DNA from: Sperchopsis tessellata
Taxonomy: Eukaryota > Arthropoda > Insecta > Coleoptera > Hydrophilidae
Length of the DNA stretch: 28,695 bases
Reading direction: 5' to 3'
Assembly (NCBI GenBank): GCA_033557685.1
Contig: JAWQRN010000526.1
Span: forward strand, 1 to 28,695
Shown: piece by piece, positions 20,840 through 28,695 of the stretch
Layout of the letters: every line of letters begins with the position of its first letter
Position numbering within the stretch: the first letter of the stretch is position 1
The notes under the pieces: generated by a model
Databases searched by the model: none
Told to the model about the DNA's origin: nothing
What the model saw: only the letters and a program-made list of their open reading frames with translations
Position numbers and translations under genes: made by a program

Positions 20840-22395
20840 CTACCCAAAAAAAGAAGCGAAGTCAAAAGGTTGTAACTGCAGGGGCGAATACAGTGTGAAT
20901 TATAGATGTTGCATCACGCACTGTAATTGTGTAAAGCATGTGAAGATCCCTGTAAAAGCTTATGTTGCTGCCACTCAGCGTAAATTACAGAGTCTGAGGT
21001 TAAACCCAAAGGAGAGGTCCCTGTAGCCTTACTCGCTGAGGTAGTAGGTCCAACTACCCTCGAGCGGAAGTAGGGCCGAAATGCCTGTTATGAACTAAGT
21101 TGTGAAATGCAATGTGGTGAACAGCGCTCATATACTTCCAAAGAAGTGGCGCTAAATCTTTATCTCGGAATGAAACTGAGGGTGAAAGAGGCAACCTTTG
21201 ACATAGAGCAGGCAATCCAATCTTTGAAAAAACTATGGAATCCTGAGTGTATTGGATTGAATTCTGCCAGTGCACTACACGGACTTCGTGGCAGCTATCG
21301 TGTGAGGCAAGACCATCCTAGATACTTGAGAAGGTAGCAGCCGGAAATTATTTCGGGAGACTACAACCGTATTCAGTTCTAAGTGAATTCCCTATCACCA
21401 TGTAATAATGCCAGACAACACATCGATACCAGAAGGTAGAACTCCGTGTTGCACTGAGCGACTTAATGTTGATTCGATTCTAGGCGTGAGTCTCACATAG
21501 CTTACCTCCCGAAAAAGAGGCAACTCATGTTCTCGAATTACGTCACCTACCTAAATGATAGGCTTGGACAGATACCTTCTGGTCATACTGTAATTGAATC
21601 GCAAGATTTATTGTAGGTGCTCCTGAGGAACAGATTCACTATCCCTTCCAAGGAGGGGACGATGATGTCCTTGACGTGGCTATATTCTGTAAAATCACGT
21701 GCAACTGGACTGTGATCAAAGTCTGGATTTTCGAATGACAGATACAGAGTGGAACCTATGGCCAGTAGATGAAGCTGTCAAGCTCCACTCACCCGTGGAA
21801 GTTTACTGATCGGTGGAATAGCTCGCAGAGTCTATGTAAATTTGCATTGCATAGTGTTCAACCATTGTTCGATTACCTTCTACCACCTTCCAGCGATGGG
21901 TTGCGAGCTTATCAAGTGAAACAATCGTACCAGAAAGGTCTGGTAAAAGAACCGGGATCAGAACAGGGGCGAGATGTAGGCAGATACAACTCGTCAGTGC
22001 ACTAAAAGATTGCTGAAACCCTATATGGTTCATCTCTTGCCTTTGGGAATCAGTTTACATGGAACCGTCCTGTGAAGGTAGCAGAAATACTCAAGGCGCA
22101 ACCTGTTATCTCGTAAGATGACTGTCACACCTGGAAGTAGAAGTGTATGTTAGTATACGGAATAGTATTGATATACAGATACTTTCCTATTCCCTGAAAA
22201 TTGGCAAAGGTGATTATATTCGCAAAAACGTCATATTAGTCTGCTTAGCAGTCTTAGTAAACTGTTTGAACGCACTTACACATAAGACTGCTAGATCGCA
22301 TCTCTCGGAATGGATTGGTCGAAGAGCAGTTTGGATTTATGCGGGAACACCACTATTACCATATTTTGCGAGAGGAAAATCATCTAAATAGTTCT
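20840..22395 (+). pseudogene. Jockey-like non-LTR retrotransposon, broken
   Basis: Pieces in the expected order on the plus strand, in shifting frames. A Cys-rich stretch GCNCRGEYSVNYRCC (about 20867-20910) resembles the last zinc knuckle of Jockey gag. An endonuclease-like stretch reads APEEQIHYPFQGGDDDVLD followed by VAIFCKITCNW (about 21618-21710; family pattern 'PTHYxxQxGxxDVLDIAI'). The start of the reverse transcriptase reads YFPIP/KLAKVIIFAKT (about 22180-22230), ISLLSSLSKLFER (about 22235-22275) and RNGLVEEQFGF (about 22305-22345). Sequence from the RT catalytic core onward is missing. Many stops are present. The segment is visibly less AT-rich than both flanks. Confidence 0.65.
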
Positions 22396-22399
22396 GTAT

Positions 22400-23135
22400 G
22401 TTAGTATCTAAATATTATATATATGTGGCAGGAATATATGATAATTTATTATACTTTGATTTAAATAGCCGCTTATATTAAAACTAAATCTTATTTACCT
22501 GCATCTAGTATTTATGACATGCAAATTCTCATTTGACCTGTGGCTATTGTGCTTATTAAATATTTTCTCACTGCACTTTCAAATAATGGTTTGTGAAACC
22601 GGGTCTTTATTCGATTTTCTAATAAACCATTGGAAGAAATTTAAACGTCTACGGAAAACAACAGAATATATATGATTTTAAACATCAACCTCCTTCTCTA
22701 GCTCTCTATAAAAGTGTTTGGTTAAGCTTCAACTTAAAACATTAAATATGTCTTCTCTTTCGCGTAAGTTTTAGGTCGAGGTTTACAAAATGAACTAATA
22801 ATTGCAAGTGATTCTGCACTTTAACCACCTATAAATATTTATTAAACGAATATATTAATTAAAGTAAAAAGTAATGTAAAGTTACACATAAAATACAACA
22901 TTTTGTAATGTATTTGACATAAGCTCATAAAGTCAAACAATTTTAGTAACTCAATATCAGACTAATTAGAATTTAGCAATTAGGGTACAGAGTAAAAACT
23001 TAAATGCTAAATCCTAATATACTAAATTCGTGACGTTATATATTTATTGCCATAAATTTACTATAAGAATGAAAATAACAATACACATTTAACTGCTTTG
23101 AGAGTTACTATTCATAAGTCAATTGTTAAAATAAT
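22400..23135. other. AT-rich stretch without a gene
   Basis: No frame or repeat is recognisable. The minus-strand AATAAA at 23048-23043 may serve the possible terminal exon just to its right. Confidence 0.5.
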
Positions 23136-23605
23136 CTAAATCTTAGTTTCTTCTATAAAAGGATTTCTCTCGATACATTTTGTTGAACTGTTTAATTGTT
23201 GTTTCGCAGGTTTTGGTAAAATATTGCCTGGAATCTGTAAACTGGGAAATAAAAAAATACAGTAAAATTGATATATTTATTTTAAATAAAATTTTATTTT
23301 AAATATTTAATAATACTAATAATTAAGTACTATGTGAAACCATATAATTAATTCATCCGTTGAAATATGGTAAATCGAATTGTAAATAGAATAGTACATA
23401 CTTTCATAGTGTATAGTTTTAACCAAAATAACTATGATAAACTATTTTTTTGTAAAATTGAATATTCATGTAAAAATTAAAAAGGGGTATTATTTTTATG
23501 GTTGGAGCGGAAATGTATGAATAATTCCTTCGATAGCAAATTATAATTATTGTTCATAAATACCTTGTTGTGGTGATTCCTCTGGGAGCTGCTAGTGTTA
23601 TCAAT
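23136..23605 (-). CDS. Possible two terminal exons of an unidentified gene
   Basis: Two minus-strand segments join in frame: 23605-23564 (LITLAAPRGITTT, donor GTATTT) and 23241-23136 (LQIPGNILPKPAKQQL, then NSSTKCIERNPFIEETKI and TAG). The second has a strong acceptor (tttttttatttcccag), and an AATAAA follows about 90 nt after the stop. The first has only a modest acceptor (ccttttacaacaag). The combined peptide looks protein-like but I cannot name it. Upstream exons would lie beyond the retroelement at 23870-25600, which would then be intronic. It may be chance. Confidence 0.25.
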
Positions 23606-23869
23606 CTTGTTGTAAAAGGCAATCACTGTTCAAGGTGGGATACGATATAGGAATAAGTAAGAATGCACTTAATAAAACTATTAATGTTGCGCGAAAATAA
23701 ATAAACACTAATTTTAAATTTTAATTCTACGTGTTTTCAAGAATAGTCTACGTTTTATGGCAGTTCATGGGAAAACCAGTGAATATGACCGATAACACTG
23801 CTGCGAGTGAAAGTTTTCGGCAATAACAATGTGTTTCCATGTGAAATTCAAAATCTTCTTCCATTATAA

Positions 23870-25600
23870 ACTAGGATTTCATCCTGTTGCCTTTTTCAAG
23901 CCTTTGTGGACGACGATATACAACTTTCATACCATAACTGTCTTTTTATGTGTTCATACCAGCCCTTCTTTCATTTATTTATCCCTTTTACTACGTCTTC
24001 CACCTTGCATCTCCCTCTGATTTCTATGTTTCTCTGACTATCTCGTATTGTTATTCCTAGGATAGATTTCAGTACCCTCATCTCCGTTGTTCGCATTTTT
24101 TGTTTTATAGTCCTTCTTTTGGCTCATGTTCCATTTGCATAAGTTAATACCGTCTCACCATCATCTTGTATATCCTTGTCTTGCCTTCGATGCTCGTATA
24201 CTTGTTACTCCCCACCATTCCCCTCAGTGCACCAGCCACCTGCATTGCTCTTGTTGCCTGTCCTTGTGCTGCTTATTTTAGGGTTCTATTACTGGATACG
24301 TCATCGTCTCCTTCATTTGCAGTTTACACCTAATCAGTTATTTTGCTGTCACCACAGTTAGTTTTATTAGTGTAGATTTCCATGTTGAGCTTTTTTATCG
24401 CTATATTGAAATGATCTGTAGGTTATCTTCAGTGCTGGCAATTAAGATTGTAACATCCGCGTAGCAGATTATGTTGATGTTCCTGTTCCCCATTCTATAC
24501 CCCTCTTTGTTTTCTATATCTTCAATGATTTGGTTCATTATCAGGTTAAACAGCAGAGGGCTTAGCGAATCTCCCTGTCTAATGCCTGCTTTGATGTTGA
24601 TAGGTTTTGAAATTTCTTTGTCAGGTATTATTCTGGTTGTGTTATTTGTATTTATATCATTGATTAGATTCACTATTTGCAAGGGAATGCTCTTATCTCT
24701 TAGTATTTTGAGTATATCTGCTTTCCTGGCTTTATCGAAAGCCTTTGTAAGATCTATAAAATACAGATTTATTGGGTTGACGTATTCTATAGATTTTTCA
24801 CTCAACTGTCTAATCATAAATATTGCATCTATTGTGCTTCTATTTTTCCTAAATCCTTGTTGTTCGTCCTGTATAGCGATTTGTTGTTTTAAACGGTTTT
24901 TCAAAATTGATGTTAGTAGTTTTAGTGGTGCATTGAGTAATGTAATTCCCCTGTAATTATCTGATAGTTTTGTATCGCCTTTCTTAAAGATCGGTATGGT
25001 ATAGCGGTTTTTTCACTCTCTTGGTACTTTTCCTTCCTTCATAACTTTGTCGTACAGTATACATAATCCTAGACATAATATGTCCACCATATCTTATAAG
25101 TTCGTTATTGATTTCGTCTGCTCCAGGAGGTGTTCAATTTTTCAAACTTTTAATGGCATCTTCCATTTCCTCTTGGGTTATTTCCGTCGACTCTACTATC
25201 TCGATTTCCTCTTCTATGTTCAGATTTTCCTCTGTTTCATATAGTGTTTCAAAGTGACATATTCATTGTTCTTCTGTTATGTTATTAATTCTTATGTTCT
25301 CATTGGTTTGTTTGTTCTGACCTTGCAATGTTCTCCATATTATTGTCTGTGTACCGTACAAGTCGTGTTCTAGATCTTTAGTGTACTTTTCCCAATAGGT
25401 ACTTTTTATCTTTACTATCTTCTCATTTACTTCATTTCTTATCACTTTGTATCTCTGATATTCTTCAGGCGCACTGCGATTTTTGTATCTTAAGAATGTC
25501 TTCTTTTTTTGTTCAGAAAGCTTCTTTACTTCATCATTAAACCAACGTTTTTGTTGGTATTTTATTTTTATTCACCTGTATGGCTCATTTAATGCTCTCC
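23870..25600 (-). pseudogene. Non-LTR retrotransposon reverse transcriptase, largely readable
   Basis: Reading from 25600 downwards: KRWFNDEVKKLSEQKKKTF (about 25555-25500), then NEVNEKIVKIKSTYWEKYT (25430-25375) and WRTLQGQNK. TPPGADEINNELIRYGG follows at about 25135-25085. A long intact stretch at 24904-24401 holds QQGFRKNRSTIDAIFMIRQL, YFIDLTKAFDK (normally 'D-x-xKAFD'), GIRQGDSLSPLLFN and CYADVTILIAST. The last is the catalytic box with YADV in place of YADD. Downstream, MRTTEMRVLKSILGITIRD (about 24098-24040) and GRCKVEDVVKGIN mark the C-terminal domain, ending at about 23880. Stops and frameshifts outside 24904-24401 and the Asp-to-Val change make it dead. The endonuclease part is absent. 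Confidence 0.85.
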
Positions 25601-25609
25601 TATGTCCTT

Positions 25610-26350
25610 TCGTTTCTTAACTCGTGTACAAATTTAACATATATAACATAATTATTCTAAAGGTGGATTCAGCAAGTTTGTTGTGTTGTAATTACCTTAA
25701 AATAATCACAAGAAGTTTCGTGTGATCATGCCAGTACAAAATTTCGAAATTCATCTAATACTGACCTACTATTATTTATTTTGTCCAAATTATAATTTAT
25801 GCCTCCCTTTTCTTGCAACGTTTACCACATTTACAATGAAGAGTTTTCCATTACGAGTATGTACACCTTTCTAAGCTTTGCTATTCGTTTCACTATAAAC
25901 TTAGCCTAAAATGATTTGGGCACTTGTCAAGTATAGAAGACATAAGACTCTCAAGGAATGTGTGAGAAAAATAAATGCGGTGAGAGGAAACTGATAAATG
26001 CTTAGAATGAAGATGTGGTGACCGTGCCTAATGAGAGGGGTGTGAACTAGATATATGCAAAGGAGATGGTTCGGGTGAAAGGAATTGCCTAGAAGCTGAC
26101 TGTGATGATGATGTACAAAGTAAAAACCTATATATTTATTATAAAATCTGCTGTAATAGCACAGCCCTTGTCCAAATTCTAAGTAATGAAATTATAATGT
26201 GATTTGACTAGATTGTAAATGTATTATTTAGATTTAAAAAGTAAAGAACACTATGTATTAGTAGTATTAAAGTAACATTGGAGGAAATGTCGAGTTTCTA
26301 CACTGTAGATCCAGAAGCAACATTCATATACTATAAGAACTTTCTTTTAC

Positions 26351-26352
<2 letters not shown>
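25610..26352. other. Intergenic region with little content
   Basis: No gene is supported. The stretch 25925-26110 is more purine-rich and ends in a small gat/gatg run (26101-26112). It could be the tail of an old non-LTR element, but no protein block can be read. Confidence 0.35.

Positions 26353-26399
<47 letters not shown>
26353..26399. repeat. (AT)n microsatellite, 47 nt
   Basis: Uninterrupted alternating AT, ending at ctggtgtg. Confidence 0.97.
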
Positions 26400-26400
<1 letters not shown>

Positions 26401-26990
26401 TGGTGTGTTTATATTGTTATGTGGTGGGTGTGGGACACAGAGGTAGGATTAAGAGAATAATTCCAATAAATTTCAGTTTTAGTTTTTTTAAATATTGCTA
26501 ATATAACTAGATAATGTTAAATACTACTTTTTCAAGTTATGAGGAGGCAAATAATAAAGTTGAGCTTGTCGAATGTATAGATAAGTAGCAACTAATAATG
26601 GGTCAAATTAAGTCTTACATAGACTTTATCATCAATGATATCTGATTTAATTTTAAGTGAACACATATGGCGGATGCGCAATGCTACGTTATTGAATGGT
26701 TTTAATAAAAAAAGAATAACAATACATGTAAAAAGTATTGCATATGTTTATGATAATGCGTTTTGATTTTAAATACGAAACTTTTTTATAAGACCATAGA
26801 GATCTAAAATCTAATATATACTGGGAATTAACTCAAAAATCAAAACTACATATCTATTGAAACAGATGTCTTTAAAATCATTATCATTTATAATTCTATT
26901 TTACACAATTGATATTATAAATAATGGTTAAAAATTTAATATTATTATTTTGTATACAGTCTATTTTTGTTGATGGGTAGTAAAATTAAC
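26400..26990. other. AT-rich intergenic stretch
   Basis: Nothing recognised between the microsatellite and the second Penelope-like 3' end. Confidence 0.5.
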
Positions 26991-26991
26991 T

Positions 26992-27605
26992 GCCACGTTT
27001 CGATCTGTTTCTGGTCGATATCAAGGAAAAATTGGTATTACTGAAATAATCCATTCACGTTGTTAATATGAATTGTTTTAATTCAGAGTTATATCATAAC
27101 TCACTGAGATTATGAATGGTACTTTTTAATATTTGATATCAACTATATTTCAGGTAGATATATGTTATATGTCTTATTATTGGTCGTTAATGCGTAGAAG
27201 TGGAACCAATAGTAGTTTTAATTATATGCTTGGCTGACTTATTGGTCAATAGCAACCGAAGCTGCTTCATTTTACTTTCTACGAGCTTGGTTTTGCTCTT
27301 TGGCCATAATTTCATCACCCAAACATATGTTTAGCTATTTTCGATTTTGTATTGTCGTCATGTTGGCTATTGCCTAGTATCCTTTGACTTTCTTTACGAT
27401 ATAGTACTTCCCATACTCACACAGGAAGTTATACACGCAGTGCTTAGTGCTCTTGTTCTATTTATGGGGCTCAGTTCATGAAAATGTTGATCTGAGTTAC
27501 TGAATATATTTGAATACCTCTCGGATATTAAATTTACTTTCTATTCTCTTAAGGTTTTCGGAGGTACCTCTAATATACGGAACAACAGTTGTGTATAACG
27601 GAGGA
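26992..27605 (-). pseudogene. Second Penelope-like element, 3' end with GIY-YIG remnant
   Basis: The minus strand from about 27590 reads, across frame changes, YIRGTSENLKRIESKFN-like sequence (TENLKRI region about 27575-27530), then CVYNFLCEYGKYYI at 27439-27398. This corresponds to the 'CxYxIxCxCGxxYIG' start of the Penelope GIY-YIG endonuclease. A degraded tail follows with VSQ about 27230. The copy ends at 27026-26992 in CCTTGATATCGACC, a short loop and GATCGAAACGTGG, a terminal motif of the same build as that of the element at 6781-9177. The reverse transcriptase part is missing. The sequence differs from the first element, so it belongs to another Penelope family. Confidence 0.6.
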
Positions 27606-28299
27606 GACTCTCATACAGACATCTTGTTCCATATTTAGTATGTTTGGGGATTGGAACAATTCAGATATCAGTCCATGTATGTAGGTTTTCGGTGAACTTT
27701 AGTTGTTAGTTCAGTGAAGTGGTATCTTATCTAAAGCTATGGCTTTTACATTTTTACCTTTTACCAGAATTTAAGTAGAGACAATGATTTGCAGGTATGT
27801 AATATATGTCATTCAGATGCCTCTTTCAGATCTATCGTGCAGGTTATCTGTTCAATTACATACGAATTAATTATTTGTGTTATGAATCGAATGAAATTTG
27901 TTAATAGTATTCGTAATAATCTAAAAGTGCATCTTCAAAGGACCGTAGCTCTTTTAGAAAGCATTTTCAGATATGTGTTACTAAGATATTTTCTTCATAG
28001 CTTTTCATGAAGAACCATCTCCTGAAATATACTAAAGATATTTACGAACACTCTGTATAAGGCTTTTTAGATATGAGCATAGCTTCAGTGTGGTTCAAAG
28101 GCTGGTAGATGATGTATATGTTATATTTTTAGTATGTGTCAGGTAATAAAAACATGTATAGTGTTCAACAGAGCATACTTAGCAATTCAAGCTGTGTATG
28201 CTGGAAGTATGGTGTGTATTAGCATACATGGAAATATGAGTGAATGGTTTCAAATATGACTGGGCATTCAACAACGATATGTGATATCTCCTTGGATTG
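27606..28299. other. Intergenic stretch
   Basis: A 73-codon plus-strand frame at 27789-28010 has no recognisable family and no convincing splice context, although a cag acceptor-like site precedes it. Nothing else is supported. Confidence 0.4.
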
Positions 28300-28660
28300 A
28301 AAAATGGACGGTTCTTAAAGTAAACGTGGCTAAAACGAACATTTTGATGTTTGAGAGAGAGACACATTTTCAAGACATGGTAGAATTGGTTTGGAAGGTG
28401 AGAAATGGATGAATGCAGGTGGAAAAGTAGTAGCCACTATGCGGACGATTACAAAAAGTGATAAACTTACGAAAGATATTAAAGTGGCCACCTATAATAG
28501 TTTTTTAATTCCTACATTTATGTATAGTATTAAGACTTGAATAGAGCAAGAACCAGATAAGTGTGTGGACTAACTCAGAAGTGAGAAGAGATAATATTCA
28601 AATTCATGGGTGTTGATTGAATGTGCTGTGAGGGACAGAGTGAAAGAACAACTGAGAAAA
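28300..28660 (+). pseudogene. Reverse transcriptase C-terminal scrap
   Basis: The plus strand reads VLKVNVAKTNILMFERE (about 28312-28362), the 'LKVNxxKTKVMxFER' stretch just after the catalytic box in a widespread insect non-LTR element. After frame changes it reads KDIKVATYNSFLIPTFMYSIKT (about 28471-28539, broken by the quoting limit as KDIKVATYNSF and LIPTFMYSIKT), and then VRDRVKEQLRK (28629-28661). Stops are frequent. It differs from the relics at 2858 and 6060 and runs into the (AT)n tract at the window edge. Confidence 0.6.
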
Positions 28661-28670
28661 TAAATGAAAA

Positions 28671-28695
28671 ATATATATATATATATATATATATA
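28671..28695. repeat. (AT)n microsatellite at window edge
   Basis: Alternating AT to the last base, directly after the RT scrap; it continues out of the window. Confidence 0.95.

Noticed and set aside
24471..24956. 161-codon plus-strand frame
   Set aside because: Antisense of the RT segment with the YADV box; no family resemblance of its own.
26278..26460. 60-codon plus-strand frame
   Set aside because: Same artefact of an (AT)n tract.
27789..28010. 73-codon plus-strand frame starting MQVCNICHSD
   Set aside because: A cag precedes it, but there is no donor in phase and no recognised domain; the CxxC alone is not evidence of a zinc finger.

Overview
The window looks like AT-rich arthropod, probably insect, nuclear DNA. 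Three conserved eukaryotic housekeeping genes have GT-AG introns, AATAAA signals follow their stops, (AT)n microsatellites are frequent, and the rest is packed with decayed retroelements of types common in insects (non-LTR elements of several clades, Penelope-like elements, tRNA-derived SINEs). I see no bacterial operons, CRISPR array, tRNA or rRNA gene. The order of insect cannot be fixed from the sequence.

Layout. 1-402: an unidentified open frame on the minus strand. 599-1567: a complete three-exon BPHL (valacyclovir-hydrolase-like) gene on the plus strand with a mitochondrial-type leader. 1845-6570: a possible mariner scrap, two related non-LTR reverse transcriptase relics, and a short pair of LTR-like direct repeats cut off by an (AT)n tract. 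6781-9177: a Penelope-like element arranged as a long inverted repeat, both ends carrying a hammerhead-ribozyme-like motif. 9792-13279: complete five-exon NOP53 (minus). 14566-19568: complete seven-exon CDC40/PRP17 (plus), divergent from NOP53 across about 1.3 kb and with SINE copies of one family in its introns. 19740-22390: a non-LTR 3' relic, a long unidentified minus-strand frame broken by one TGA, and a Jockey-like relic. 23136-23605: two possible terminal exons of an unidentified minus-strand gene. 23870-25600: another non-LTR relic (minus). 26992-27605: a second Penelope-like 3' end (minus) ending in the same kind of terminal motif. 28300-28660: a last reverse transcriptase scrap running into an (AT)n tract at the window edge.

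The host genes belong to basic metabolism and RNA biology. BPHL is a mitochondrial serine hydrolase, NOP53 works in 60S ribosomal subunit assembly and CDC40 in the second step of splicing. They do not form a single pathway. Splicing all exons as listed gives uninterrupted frames of 286, 456 and 572 codons, close to the human lengths, so these three gene models are firm. Every mobile element seen is broken. The most interesting non-genic structure is the recurring Penelope terminal motif, found at three clear or probable element ends and two orphan sites.
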